DNA of 64,000 nucleotides from Anaerococcus obesiensis ph10 (GTDB taxonomy: Bacteria; Bacillota; Clostridia; Tissierellales; Peptoniphilaceae), in contig NZ_HE978532.1 of assembly GCF_000311745.1 (NCBI RefSeq), forward strand, positions 429,774-493,773, in the 5' to 3' direction. A model generated the notes under the pieces. It had not been told where the DNA came from and did no database searches. It saw only the letters and a program-made list of their open reading frames with translations. Positions 26,334 to 35,926 of the stretch are shown piece after piece. Made by a program: the position numbers and the translations under genes. Position 1 is the stretch's first letter; each line of letters begins with the position of its first letter.

Positions 26334-27518
26334 TTAATGAATATTGTATCCTTTCTCAGTAAGTAATTCTTTAATCTTCCTGATATGGTCTTTTCCATTT
26401 GTTTCAAGGGTTATTTCAACTTGGATATTTTTATATCTGCTAGTTGCTGCAAGGCTATCGTGAAGTACCTCAACAATATTTGCTTTTGTGTAAGCTATAA
26501 CATCAAGAAGATCTCTAAGCTTTCCAGGTGCATTTTGAAGTTCAACTGTAAATCTTGCAATTCTTCCATCTTCATAAAGTCCCTTGTGAATTAATTGAGA
26601 AATAAATGACATATCAATATTTCCACCACTGATTACGCAAACAACATTTTTATTTTTGCAACCAAGTTTTTTACTTGCAGCAAGACTTAATGCTCCTGAA
26701 GGCTCTGCTACTAGTTTATGTTTTTCCATCAAAGTAGTCAAGGCTACCATGATTTCTTCTTCTGTTACAGAAATATATTCATCAACATTTTCCTTGCAAA
26801 TTTCGTAAGTAATATCTCCAACTCTTGCAACAGCAGTTCCATCTGCGATTGTATCAGCAGAATCTAATGTAATTGGGCCACCTTTTTCCATAGCAGCTTG
26901 CATTGATGCAGCATTTGCTGGTTCTACACCAACTATTTTGATTTCTGGTTTCATTTCTTTTGCACATTTTGCAATACCAGAAACAAGTCCACCGCCACCG
27001 ATTGGTACTAATATGTAGTCAGCTTCTTGTAAACTTTCTAAAATTTCAAGAGCAATTGTTCCTTGTCCTTCAATTACATCTTCATCATCGTATGGAGGAA
27101 TAAAAGTATATCCTTTTTCTTTGGCAAGTTGTTGAGCGTATGTATTTGTTTCGTCAAAAGTTTGTCCGTGAAGATCAACTTCAGCTCCATATTTTAAAGT
27201 TCCATCAACTTTAATCATTGGAGTTGTTTCTGGCATACAAACAATTGCCTTTATGCCTTGATGATTTGCAGAAAATGCTACACCTTGGGCGTGGTTTCCA
27301 GCTGATGCGGTTACGATTCCAACGGATTTTGATTCTTCATCCATTTTTGAAATCTTGTTATAAGCTCCCCTCAATTTAAAAGAACCAGTTTTTTGTAAAT
27401 TTTCTGGTTTAATGTACACATTGTTTTTTGATAAATCTGAAAAAATTTCAGAATAAAACATGTGGGTTGGGTTAATAGCTTCGTCTACTCTTTTTTTTGC
27501 ACTTTTAAAATCAAACAT
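26334..27518 (-). CDS. ilvA: Threonine ammonia-lyase with ACT domain
   Basis: A 394-residue PLP enzyme that deaminates threonine to 2-oxobutyrate. The PLP lysine lies in KTGSFKLRGAYNK, the substrate loop is TASAGNHAQGVA, and the phosphate loop is PIGGGGLVSG. One C-terminal ACT domain (about residues 320-394) gives the short, biodegradative-like form with single-domain regulation. An extended -10 (TGATATAAT on the minus strand, at 27540-27545) precedes an AGGAGG site. It heads an operon with murE and two oxidoreductases. The gene could equally be named tdcB. Confidence 0.9.
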   Translation of the reverse strand: MFDFKSAKKRVDEAINPTHMFYSEIFSDLSKNNVYIKPENLQKTGSFKLRGAYNKISKMDEESKSVGIVTASAGNHAQGVAFSANHQGIKAIVCMPETTPMIKVDGTLKYGAEVDLHGQTFDETNTYAQQLAKEKGYTFIPPYDDEDVIEGQGTIALEILESLQEADYILVPIGGGGLVSGIAKCAKEMKPEIKIVGVEPANAASMQAAMEKGGPITLDSADTIADGTAVARVGDITYEICKENVDEYISVTEEEIMVALTTLMEKHKLVAEPSGALSLAASKKLGCKNKNVVCVISGGNIDMSFISQLIHKGLYEDGRIARFTVELQNAPGKLRDLLDVIAYTKANIVEVLHDSLAATSRYKNIQVEITLETNGKDHIRKIKELLTEKGYNIH

Positions 27519-27545
27519 AAAATGCCTCCTTTTGCTTAAATTATA

Positions 27546-27923
27546 TCACAAGAAAAAGGAAATAAGAATGTTTTTCTATATTTTTTTGAAAAAAGATTGC
27601 CAAATAAAATTAATCGCATAATTTCAATCTTTAAAATAATTTATTTCGAATTTATTTTGTAAAATTTTAAAAATCATTTATAAAAAACGTTTTTTTGTTA
27701 GATAAATTTTGAATTTTTAAAATTTAAAAATTTCTTTATAAATTTAAATGAGTAGGCAAGTCATCTAGCACGAATATATAACTTAAAAAAATTAATTTAA
27801 AAATTTTAAAATTTTTTGCTAATTTTTAATTTTTTTCAATCGCCTTGAAAGTACTTCCAAATTCTTTTATTTTTGTCTTAAATTTGTCGCTTTTTGAAAG
27901 ACTAACCTGTTTAGTTGCTTTAA
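27546..27923. other. AT-rich intergenic region between ilvA and nanE
   Basis: No gene is seen. The region is rich in A/T runs and small self-complementary stretches of AATTTTAAAATT type. A degenerate half-copy of the 185-bp repeat is visible at 27752-27819 and is listed separately. Confidence 0.6.
27752..27819. repeat. Degenerate half-copy of the 185-bp palindrome
   Basis: The stretch starts GTAGGCAAGTCATCTAGCAC, followed by GAATAT, a run of A and AAATTTTAAAATT. It aligns with the reverse complement of the right arm of copies 1 and 2 (GTAGACAAACCCTCAAGCAC then GAATAT). Only one arm is recognisable, in inverted orientation. Confidence 0.45.
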
Positions 27924-27952
27924 TTGAAAACAATTTCTTGTTTTTATATAAT
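27924..27952 (+). promoter_or_regulatory. Promoter of the nanE-PTS-rpiR operon
   Basis: TTGAAA and TATAAT with a 17-base spacer on the plus strand, 30 bases before the nanE start and its AAGGAGG site. Confidence 0.85.
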
Positions 27953-27981
27953 TAAGTAAAGTAAATAGATAAGGAGGTTAT

Positions 27982-28652
27982 ATGGATTTAGAAAAATTAA
28001 GGGGGAAATTAATTGTATCGTGCCAAGCCTTAGATGATGAGCCTCTTCATTCTAGTTTTATTATGGGAAAAATGGCTCTTGCTGCAAAAATTGGCGGAGC
28101 AAGTGGTATTCGTGCTCAATCTGTTGAGGATATTAAAGAAATTCAAAAACAAGTTGACTTACCAATTATTGGAATTATTAAAAAAATTATCCTGACAGCG
28201 AAGTTTATATCACTCCAACTAAAAAAGAAATTGAAGAATTAATTGATTCTAAGTGCGAAATAATTGCTCTTGATGCAACTAATAGGAAAAGGCCAAATGA
28301 TGAAAAATTGATTGATTTACTTAAATTAATTCATGACAATAATATTTATGCCATGGCTGATTGTTCTACGATTGATGAATGTAAAAACGCTTTAGATCTT
28401 GGCTTTGATATTATTTCAACAACTCTTTTTGGCTATACTTCTTATAGTAATAATTTTGATGGTCCTGATTTTGAGTCTATTAAAAAAATTGTAGAATTTT
28501 CAAACAAGCCTGTTATAGCTGAAGGCAAAATTAATACGCCAGAAGATTTAAAAAAAGTTTTTGCTTGTGGAGTATTTTCTGCTGTGGTTGGTTCTGCAAT
28601 TACTAGACCTCAATTAATAACCCAAAAATTTGCTGATGTTTTAAAAAAATAA
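27982..28652 (+). pseudogene. nanE: N-acetylmannosamine-6-phosphate 2-epimerase, frameshifted
   Basis: A TIM-barrel epimerase that converts ManNAc-6-P to GlcNAc-6-P. The first frame reads to PIIGIIKK and is then lost. The second resumes with the residues [20 protein letters not shown] and IALDATNRKRP, ending at 28652. One extra A in the A7 run at 28180-28186 joins them ([12 protein letters not shown]), giving about 223 residues, the normal size. Family signatures are present on both sides: SGIRAQS and ADCSTIDE. It lies 13 bases before the PTS gene. If the missing base is a sequencing error the gene is functional. Confidence 0.9.
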
Positions 28653-28665
28653 TTTAGGAGGAAAT

Positions 28666-30171
28666 ATGTTTAAGTATTTACAAAAAGTCGGCAAGGCTTT
28701 TATGCTACCGATAGCATTGTTGCCTGCCGCAGGTTTACTTTTAGGAATTGGTGGTGCTTTTTCATCACAAGCTACAATTGATGCCTATCCTTTTTTAGCA
28801 AATAGTGTTTTACAAACTATTTTTAAGGTTATGGCTGGTGCTGGAAATATAATTTTTGCAAATCTTGCCATGCTTTTATGTATTGGTATTATGGTTGGTC
28901 TTGCAAACAGGGAAAAAGGAGTTGCAGCTCTTGCTGGTGCCGTTGGATTTTTGGTAATGAATGCAACTATATCAACTCTTCTTTCAATTTTTAATCCTGA
29001 CGGAGATCCAATTGATACTGGTGTTGTTGGTGCTTTGGTTATTGGTCTTATTGCAGTTTATCTTCATAATAATTATTACAATATTCAATTGCCACAAGTT
29101 CTAGGATTTTTTGGTGGTTCAAGATTTGTTCCTATAGTTACATCTTTTGTTGCAATTATTGTCGGAGTATTTTTCTTTATAGTTTGGCCACCTTTCCAAC
29201 ACTTATTAATTTCTGCTGGAAAATCAATTGCAAAACTTGGCGTTTTTGGAACATTTTTATATGGAATGCTAATGAGATTATCTGGAGCAGTCGGTCTTCA
29301 TCACATGATTTATCCAATGTTTTGGTATACAGAACTTGGTGGTGTGGAAATGGTTGCTGGAGAGCAAATTGTTGGTGCTCAAAAAATATTTTTTGCTCAA
29401 TTAGCTGATCCAAATCACGTTGGATTATTTACTGAAGGTACAAGATTTTTTGCAGGAAGATTTTCAACAATGATGTTTGGTTTGCCTGCAGCAGCCCTTG
29501 CCATGTACAAAAATGCAAAAGAAGAAAACAAGAAAAAATTAAAGGGATTATTTTTGGGAGTTGCTTTAACTTCATTTATTACAGGAATTACAGAGCCTCT
29601 TGAATATATGTTCCTTTTCGTTCAACCACTTTTATATGTTTTCCATTCATTCTTGGATGGTTTATCATTCTTAATTGCTGATTTATTAAATATAAATATT
29701 GGAAATACATTTTCTGGTGGAGTAATTGACTTTATTTTATTTGGTGTACTTCAAGGAAATGAAAAGACTCACTGGTTATTAGAAATTCCATTTGGATTAA
29801 TCTGGGCAGCTCTTTACTACTTCTCATTCTCTTTCTTAATAAAGAAATTTAATATAATGACACCAGGAAGAGGCGATGATGAAGTTTTGGAAGAAAAAGA
29901 TAATAAAAAAGATTCAAATTCAAATCTTTACGAAGAAGCTCTTGTTATTTTAGATGCACTTGGTGGAAGTGAAAATATAATTGATGTTGACGCTTGTATA
30001 ACAAGACTAAGAGTAAATTTAAAAGATCCAAAAATTGTTGATAAAAATATTTTAAAACAAACAGGGGCAACAGGAGTTCTTGACGTTCCAGGAGGAGTTC
30101 AAGTAATCTATGGAGCAAAGGCAGTCTTATATAAAAACGAAATTAATGATATACTTGGAGTAGTTGATTAG
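28666..30171 (+). CDS. PTS EIICB, glucose/N-acetyl-amino-sugar family
   Basis: A 501-residue fusion of a PTS EIIC membrane domain (about residues 1-390; FMLPIALLPAAGLLLGIGG at the start and GITEPLEYMFLFV in the substrate loop) and an EIIB domain whose phospho-cysteine is Cys444 in DVDACITRLRV. It imports and phosphorylates a sugar; no EIIA domain is attached, so a general EIIA must donate phosphate. The neighbour NanE points to N-acetylmannosamine as substrate, giving ManNAc-6-P. The sequence alone only says glucose/GlcNAc superfamily. Confidence 0.9.
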   Translation: MFKYLQKVGKAFMLPIALLPAAGLLLGIGGAFSSQATIDAYPFLANSVLQTIFKVMAGAGNIIFANLAMLLCIGIMVGLANREKGVAALAGAVGFLVMNATISTLLSIFNPDGDPIDTGVVGALVIGLIAVYLHNNYYNIQLPQVLGFFGGSRFVPIVTSFVAIIVGVFFFIVWPPFQHLLISAGKSIAKLGVFGTFLYGMLMRLSGAVGLHHMIYPMFWYTELGGVEMVAGEQIVGAQKIFFAQLADPNHVGLFTEGTRFFAGRFSTMMFGLPAAALAMYKNAKEENKKKLKGLFLGVALTSFITGITEPLEYMFLFVQPLLYVFHSFLDGLSFLIADLLNINIGNTFSGGVIDFILFGVLQGNEKTHWLLEIPFGLIWAALYYFSFSFLIKKFNIMTPGRGDDEVLEEKDNKKDSNSNLYEEALVILDALGGSENIIDVDACITRLRVNLKDPKIVDKNILKQTGATGVLDVPGGVQVIYGAKAVLYKNEINDILGVVD

Positions 30172-30195
30172 AAGATTTCAATAAAAGAGGTAGCC

Positions 30196-31014
30196 ATGAT
30201 AAAAAATTCCGCCATTGTTGCTATAGTTGATAGTTATGATAAATTTACAGAAGTTGAAAAACTAATTGCCGATTATTTTATAAAAAATAAACACAAGGAA
30301 GATTTTTCAATAAAAAATATCAAAAACAAACTCCACGTTTCCGAATCATCCATAACAAGATTTTCACAAAAATGTGGTTTTAAGGGATATAGAGAATTTA
30401 TTTACAGGTATGAAGAAGGATTTTTAAAAGGAATTTCCAAATCTTCATTTAATGTAGAAGAAGTTTTAAACACTTACGGAAGAATTTTAAATATGTTTCC
30501 ATCCCTTATCGACAACGAACAAATTGATAGAATAGCAGATTTGATTATAAAATCAAAATCAGTATTGTTTGTGGGAATAGGAAGTTCGGGACTTGTAGCA
30601 AGAGAAATGCAATCAAGGCTTACAAGGCTTGGAATTTTAGTAATGGCAATAGATTATCAAGATGAAATGAGAATGAGGGCAGTTTTTCAAAAAGAAAATT
30701 CTCTGCTTATTGGCATAAGCCTTTCAGCCAACAAAGAATCCGTTCTTTTCGCCCTAAAACAAGCCAAAGAAAATGGCGCAAAAACAATTCTTGTAACATC
30801 AAATTCAAAAGATAATTTTTCATTTGTGGACGAAAAAGTAATTATCCCAACAATAGAAGATTTGAGAGGCGGAAATATAATCTCCCCACAATTTCCAGTT
30901 CTAGTTTTTATGGATTTTTGCTACAATAAAATCATAAAAAATAATCTAGAAGATGATTACAGAAAACTTCTCCACAAAAAAACAATAGATGCCTTAGAAG
31001 AAGACAAAAAGTGA
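30196..31014 (+). CDS. RpiR/MurR-family transcriptional regulator
   Basis: A 272-residue regulator with an N-terminal helix-turn-helix (about residues 30-65, HVSESSITRFSQKCGFKGY is the recognition region) and a C-terminal SIS sugar-phosphate-binding domain (FVGIGSSGLVAREMQSRL). Members sense phosphosugars such as ManNAc-6-P or MurNAc-6-P. It is the last gene of the NanE-PTS operon, so it most likely controls that operon. Its stop lies inside the stem of the terminator. Confidence 0.92.
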   Translation: MIKNSAIVAIVDSYDKFTEVEKLIADYFIKNKHKEDFSIKNIKNKLHVSESSITRFSQKCGFKGYREFIYRYEEGFLKGISKSSFNVEEVLNTYGRILNMFPSLIDNEQIDRIADLIIKSKSVLFVGIGSSGLVAREMQSRLTRLGILVMAIDYQDEMRMRAVFQKENSLLIGISLSANKESVLFALKQAKENGAKTILVTSNSKDNFSFVDEKVIIPTIEDLRGGNIISPQFPVLVFMDFCYNKIIKNNLEDDYRKLLHKKTIDALEEDKK

Positions 31015-31034
31015 GCTATAAGCTCACTTTTTTT
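31006..31034 (+). terminator. Terminator of the nanE-PTS-rpiR operon
   Basis: AAGTGAGCT and AGCTCACTT form a 9-bp stem with an ATA loop, then a T run. The stop codon of the regulator is within the stem. Confidence 0.92.
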
Positions 31035-31161
31035 GTGGAATAAATTGCTGATAGTATTTAGATAAAGTTATTAATATTGGTAAATCAAGTAAGCTAATAC
31101 TCTAATTTAATTGTCTAGCCTTACTTAATTAAATCCATCTAATAATTAGCCCAAACAAAGT

Positions 31162-31211
31162 AAAACCCATCCGACCAAAGAGAAATCTCAAAAGGTCTAA
31201 GATGGGTTTTT
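31162..31211 (-). terminator. Terminator after the glutaredoxin gene
   Basis: AAAACCCATC and GATGGGTTTT pair across a long loop that holds smaller stems (GACC/GGTC and GAGA/TCTC). The bases just beyond it on the minus strand are T-rich. Confidence 0.65.
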
Positions 31212-31214
31212 GTT

Positions 31215-31445
31215 TTATAATCCTAATTTTTCATCTACTACTTCTTTGTTAAAGCCTACAATGTCTTCTCCGTCTATATTTATTACCGGAACTCCTCTGT
31301 GGCCATTTTCTACTAGATAGTCGATTGCGCTTCTATCTTCGTCTACGTTTTTTTCTTCAAAATCTATATTATTTTCTTTTAAATAATTTTTTGCTGCCTT
31401 ACAATGTGGGCAGGTGTTTGATGTGTAAATTGTTACTTTTTTCAT
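31215..31445 (-). CDS. Glutaredoxin-like protein (NrdH/Grx)
   Basis: A 76-residue thioredoxin-fold protein with the redox motif CPHC (residues 12-15, in TSNTCPHCKAAK) and the cis-proline loop RGVPVINIDG. Glutathione is not expected in this group, so it probably works with thioredoxin reductase as an NrdH-type electron donor. It stands 75 bases after rsmA, behind its own TTGGAG site, in the same direction. Expression from either a private promoter or read-through is possible. Confidence 0.88.
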   Translation of the reverse strand: MKKVTIYTSNTCPHCKAAKNYLKENNIDFEEKNVDEDRSAIDYLVENGHRGVPVINIDGEDIVGFNKEVVDEKLGL

Positions 31446-31519
31446 ATTTTCTCCAATCTTTTTTTATAAATCTATTTTTCTAACATCATTATTATACTCA
31501 AATGATAATCTCTTTCAAT

Positions 31520-32368
31520 CTACCCTTTTATTTTTTCAAATTCATTGGCTATTTTTATAAAATCGTCAAGGGAAAGATTTTCTGCTCTGAGATTTTCTTT
31601 TAAGTCTAATTTTCCCAATATTTCTTTTAAATTTTCTTTTTCTATCACGCTTGATAGGGAATTTAGGATAGTTTTTCTTCTTTTATTGAAACCTGCTCTT
31701 ACTATGTTAAATAGGGTGTTTGTATCAACATTTTTATCATACAATCTCAATTTTAATTTTAATACTTGGGAATCTATTTTTGGTTGGGGCATAAAAACTG
31801 ATTTTGGGACTTTAAATTGCCCAGTAATTTCTGCATAATATTTTATAAAAACTGAAAGCGATGAATAGTCCTTGCTTTTTTCATCTGCTTTCATCCTATC
31901 TGCCACTTCTTTTTGAACCATAATAGTCATGTCCTTGCATGAAAGATTTTCTTCAAATAATTTTTCAATTATTGGAGTTGTTATATAATATGGCAAGTTT
32001 GAAACAACTTTAAAATCTTCTCCATCAAATTTTTCTTTGGCAATTTTTTCAAGGTCAGTTTTTAAAATATCTGCATTTATTATTTCGACATTTGAAAATT
32101 CGCCAAGATTATCGTTTAAAATTGGGATCAAAGTCTTATCTATTTCTATTACCACAAGTTTTTTGCAAGTTTTTGCAATCTCTTGGCTGATTGTTCCAAT
32201 TCCTGGTCCAATTTCCAAAATATTTTCGCCAGAAACTTCTGATAAATCTATAATTTTATCAACAAAATTTTTGTCTACCAAAAAATTTTGACCCAAAGAT
32301 TTGCTAAATTTAAATCCATAAAGGTCTTGGATTGTTTTTATTGTTTTTGGTGAATATAATTTTTTCAT
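31520..32368 (-). CDS. rsmA: 16S rRNA dimethyladenosine transferase
   Basis: A 282-residue KsgA/RsmA enzyme that dimethylates the two adjacent adenines in the 3' hairpin of 16S rRNA. The SAM-binding stretch is GENILEIGPGIGT, preceded by SLGQNFLVD, and the catalytic loop is SNLPYYITTP. It overlaps the RNase M5 gene by 4 bases. The order metG-tatD-rnmV-rsmA is a conserved Gram-positive operon. The C-terminal domain is complete. Confidence 0.97.
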   Translation of the reverse strand: MKKLYSPKTIKTIQDLYGFKFSKSLGQNFLVDKNFVDKIIDLSEVSGENILEIGPGIGTISQEIAKTCKKLVVIEIDKTLIPILNDNLGEFSNVEIINADILKTDLEKIAKEKFDGEDFKVVSNLPYYITTPIIEKLFEENLSCKDMTIMVQKEVADRMKADEKSKDYSSLSVFIKYYAEITGQFKVPKSVFMPQPKIDSQVLKLKLRLYDKNVDTNTLFNIVRAGFNKRRKTILNSLSSVIEKENLKEILGKLDLKENLRAENLSLDDFIKIANEFEKIKG

Positions 32369-32895
32369 AATTTTTCAACCGCACTTTCAAATTCTTCTCG
32401 ACTTATGCCAAAGGAATTTAGTTTTGATAAAAGTTGCTTGGAATTAAAATATCCTATGGATAAAATATCGCCAAGTTTTTCCCTTCTATTTCTGCTGTCG
32501 TTTGTAAGAGTGAGATTATTGTCCAAAAGGTCTTTCATGGTAAATTCTTCTCTTTTTTCACTTTTTGTTGCATGAGCATTTTTTAAAGCCTCAATTATAT
32601 CTTCTTTTGAGGCGTTTTCTACTCCCAAATCTCCCTTTTTGATTGCTTTTTTTCTATCAAGGTAGGCGTGCTTAGCGTTTGGAATTTCTTTGGAAATTTT
32701 TGCCCTGATTTTTTTTCCTGCAAAATCTGGATCGGTAAAAATTATTATTCCACACCTTTTGTCAATTTCTTTTAATTTTTCAATCAAATCTTTGCCAAAA
32801 GCAAGGCCGTTTGTCGCTATAAGCTCACAGTCGACCGCTGATTTTATATTACTTATATCGTCTTTTCCTTCAACTACTATTGTTTCTTTTATCAT
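32365..32895 (-). CDS. rnmV: Ribonuclease M5
   Basis: A 176-residue TOPRIM nuclease that matures 5S rRNA. The TOPRIM glutamate is in VVEGKDDI near the N-terminus and the acidic pair in FTDPDFAGKKIR. It starts five bases after the tatD stop and overlaps rsmA by 4 bases. Confidence 0.95.
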   Translation of the reverse strand: MIKETIVVEGKDDISNIKSAVDCELIATNGLAFGKDLIEKLKEIDKRCGIIIFTDPDFAGKKIRAKISKEIPNAKHAYLDRKKAIKKGDLGVENASKEDIIEALKNAHATKSEKREEFTMKDLLDNNLTLTNDSRNRREKLGDILSIGYFNSKQLLSKLNSFGISREEFESAVEKL

Positions 32896-32900
32896 ATTAC

Positions 32901-33665
32901 CTACTTTATATTAAAAAATTCCATAGCATTTTTGCTTGTTCTTTTTGCAAGTTTTGATAATTTCATCCCACGAAGATTTGAAATTTCTCTTGCAACTTCC
33001 ACGATTTTTCTTGGATCATTTCTCATCCCCCTGTAAGGTTCTGGAGAAAGATATGGACAGTCTGTTTCAAGCATGAGCTTATCCAAATCTACATTTATGG
33101 CTGCATTTTTTTCATTGTCAGCGTTTTTGTAAGTTACAACTCCCCCGATTGAAATATAATATCCCCTTTTCATACATTCCATAAGATGGATATATGAATA
33201 AGAAAAACAGTGAATTTGAACTTTTAAATCTGAATAATCTTTTAAAATTTCCAAACAATCGTCAATTGAATCTCTGGAATGAATTACGACCGGAAGATTT
33301 ATTTTTCTTGCAAGATCTAACTGCTTGATAAAAATTTCTTTTTGCTCATCCTTGTTGTCATCTTGCCAATAATAATCAAGTCCAATTTCTCCAATAGCCA
33401 CAACTTTTGGATTTTTTGCCAAATCTTCTAATTTTTCTATATCTCCATCTTTGAAAGAATCTATGTTTTGAGGATGAAAACCAACTTGGGCATACAAATT
33501 ATCATATTTTTTTGAAAGATTTAAAACATTTATAGAATCTTCTAAATCGCAAGCTGGCATTATGACATAATTTACGGCAAAATTAGACAGATCCTTTATT
33601 AGAAAAGATCTGTCCTCATTAAAATCATCACTCGTTAAATGGGCGTGTGAATCTATTAATTTCAT
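32901..33665 (-). CDS. tatD: TatD-family metal-dependent deoxyribonuclease
   Basis: A 254-residue TIM-barrel hydrolase. Metal ligands are visible in DSHAHL at residues 4-9, GEIGLDYYW, VIHSRDS, QIHCFSY and ETDCPYLSP. Family members are 3'-5' exonucleases or D-aminoacyl-tRNA hydrolase-like enzymes. The start shares one base with the metG stop. Confidence 0.95.
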   Translation of the reverse strand: MKLIDSHAHLTSDDFNEDRSFLIKDLSNFAVNYVIMPACDLEDSINVLNLSKKYDNLYAQVGFHPQNIDSFKDGDIEKLEDLAKNPKVVAIGEIGLDYYWQDDNKDEQKEIFIKQLDLARKINLPVVIHSRDSIDDCLEILKDYSDLKVQIHCFSYSYIHLMECMKRGYYISIGGVVTYKNADNEKNAAINVDLDKLMLETDCPYLSPEPYRGMRNDPRKIVEVAREISNLRGMKLSKLAKRTSKNAMEFFNIK

Positions 33666-35602
33666 TAAGAAATCACCGTACCTGGTTTGCAGTCTTTGAT
33701 TGTTGTAAGTAAAACTGCTTCATCTCCTGCAGCAAGAAGCATTCCTTCTGACAAAATTCCTCTCATTTTTACAGGTTTTAGGTTTTTGATTACAGCAATA
33801 TTTTTACCAACTAATTCTTCTTTTTTGTAGAATTCTTTTATGCTTGAAACAATTGTTCTTGTTTCACTTCCAATATCAACTTTAAAAACAAGAAGTCTGT
33901 CAGCATCTGGATGGTCGTTCACTTCCAAAATTTTTCCAACAACAAGGTCAAGCTTGTCAAAATCATCAATTTTAATTTGTGATTTTGATTGGCTTTCCTC
34001 TTCTTTTTCTTCCTTTTTAACTCCAAGCCTTTCTTCTACAAGCTTGTTATTTAAATCGTGAAGTTTTTCAAGTTCTTTTTCTGTATCAAGTCTGTTAAAT
34101 AAATTTTCGCCTTTACTAACTTTAGTTCCTTCTTTAATCAAACCAAATTTATAAGCAGATTCAAAACCTTGGTTTTCTACTCCCAATTGTTTTAAAATTT
34201 CTTCTGTTGTATTTCTCATTACAGGCTCAAGCATTTGGGCAATAATTCTTAAAGATTCGGCAAGATTGTATAAAACAGTATTTAATCTGTCATATTTTTC
34301 TTCACGTCCCAAAATCCATGGCTCAGTTTGGTCAACATACTTATTTGATCTTCTTACAAGATTCCACAAACATTCCAAAGCCTCATTAAACTTGAATTCG
34401 TCCATTAATTTTGTAAAATCTTCATAAGTTTTTTCAGCCAAGGCAATCAATTCGCCATCAATTTCATCTTTTTCCAAGCCTTTTTTTATAATTCCATCAT
34501 TGTATTTTGAAATCATTGAAACAGTTCTTGAAAGTAAGTTTCCCAAATCATTTACAAGATCAGAATTGTACCTATCCATAAATTTCTTTGAAAGGAAGTT
34601 TCCATCAGCTCCAAAATTAAATTCACGAAGTAGGAAATATTTCAAAGAATCAGTTCCATACAACTCTACAAGTGGTTCTGGATACATAATATTTCCCTTG
34701 GATTTACTCATCTTGTCATTGTCAAACAAAATCCAACCATGAGCAAAAACTTTTTTAGGAAGTGGAATATCTAAAGCCATCAAAAGTGCTGGCCAAATTA
34801 TTGTATGAAATCTTACAATATCTTTTCCAATTAAATGAACACCAGCTGGCCAATATTTATTAAATTTTTCCATATCGTGACCATAACCAATAGCTGTCAA
34901 ATAACAAGATAAGGCGTCAATCCAAACATAAACAACGTGTTCATTGTCAAAAGGAACATCAACTCCCCAATCAAAAGTATTTCTAGATACAGAAAGATCT
35001 TCAAGACCTTTGTCAATAAAATTATTTAACATTTCATTTTGCCTAAATTTTGGCTCAAGAAATTCTGGATGGTCTTTGAAAAGTTCCTTTAATTTATCAG
35101 TATAATTTGAAAGTCTAAAGAAATATGATTCTTCTTTACGATGATTAACTCCTCTGCCACAATCAGGACAATTTCCATCATCAAGTTGGCTTTCAGTAAA
35201 ATAAGATTCGCAAGATTCGCAATAATATCCGTCATAATGGCCCTTGTAAATATCTCCCTTATCATACAAATATTGGAAAATATTTTTTACATTTTCTTCG
35301 TGTTTTGGATCAGTTGACCTAATAAATGAATCATAATCAATATCAAGTTTTTTAAGTAAAACTTTTGTTTCGCCTGCAATTCTATCAACAAATTCTTGAG
35401 GTTTAGATCCATGAGAAAGAGCTGCATTCATTATTTTTTGACCGTGTTCGTCAGTTCCAGTTGTAAGATAAGCATCAAATCCCCTGAGTGCCTTATATCT
35501 TTTCAAAACATCAGCAATAACTGAAGTATAAACATTACCAATATGTAAGTTGCTATTTGGATAATATATTGGCGTTGTTATATAATAAGCTTTTTTATCC
35601 AT
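33665..35602 (-). CDS. metG: Methionyl-tRNA synthetase
   Basis: A 645-residue class I synthetase. The HIGH motif appears as NSNLHIGNVYT, the zinc knuckle as CESCESYFTESQLDDGNCPD followed by CG, and the catalytic loop as DKMSKSKGN. A C-terminal OB-fold tRNA-binding (EMAP-like) domain occupies roughly residues 540-645 (DDFDKLDLVVGKILEV). It is the first gene of the metG-tatD-rnmV-rsmA operon. No T-box was found before it, unlike ileS and tyrS. Confidence 0.97.
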   Translation of the reverse strand: MDKKAYYITTPIYYPNSNLHIGNVYTSVIADVLKRYKALRGFDAYLTTGTDEHGQKIMNAALSHGSKPQEFVDRIAGETKVLLKKLDIDYDSFIRSTDPKHEENVKNIFQYLYDKGDIYKGHYDGYYCESCESYFTESQLDDGNCPDCGRGVNHRKEESYFFRLSNYTDKLKELFKDHPEFLEPKFRQNEMLNNFIDKGLEDLSVSRNTFDWGVDVPFDNEHVVYVWIDALSCYLTAIGYGHDMEKFNKYWPAGVHLIGKDIVRFHTIIWPALLMALDIPLPKKVFAHGWILFDNDKMSKSKGNIMYPEPLVELYGTDSLKYFLLREFNFGADGNFLSKKFMDRYNSDLVNDLGNLLSRTVSMISKYNDGIIKKGLEKDEIDGELIALAEKTYEDFTKLMDEFKFNEALECLWNLVRRSNKYVDQTEPWILGREEKYDRLNTVLYNLAESLRIIAQMLEPVMRNTTEEILKQLGVENQGFESAYKFGLIKEGTKVSKGENLFNRLDTEKELEKLHDLNNKLVEERLGVKKEEKEEESQSKSQIKIDDFDKLDLVVGKILEVNDHPDADRLLVFKVDIGSETRTIVSSIKEFYKKEELVGKNIAVIKNLKPVKMRGILSEGMLLAAGDEAVLLTTIKDCKPGTVIS

Positions 35603-35655
35603 AAATTCTCCTTTTTAAAATTAATAAAACTAAATTTCTTTTTATATATACCTAT

Positions 35656-35684
35656 ATTATAGCGTTTTTGTCTATTTTTTCCAA
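35656..35684 (-). promoter_or_regulatory. Promoter of the metG operon
   Basis: TTGGAA and TATAAT with a 17-base spacer on the minus strand, about 55 bases before the metG ATG. The rest of 35685-35830 is AT-rich with no visible gene. Confidence 0.8.
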
Positions 35685-35832
35685 TTTAAAATATATAAGA
35701 AAAAATTGGCAAAATATAAAACAGAATTTAAAATTAAAATTGTAAAAAATATTTATAAGAAAATATAAACTTTAAATTAGAAGATAAAAATTATTGGATT
35801 CAATTAGAAAATTATGAAATAAAAAAAATCAC

Positions 35833-35868
35833 AAAAAAACCAGAGTAAGCTTTAATGCTCACTCTGGT
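35833..35868 (-). terminator. Terminator after the molbindin gene
   Basis: ACCAGAGTGAGC and GCTTACTCTGGT form a 12-bp stem with one mismatch around ATTAAA, then T7, on the minus strand. Confidence 0.93.
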
Positions 35869-35926
35869 AATAGGTCAAACTTGGTTTTTTTATTAGAAAA
35901 GCAAATTTGTCCTTATTTATTATTTA

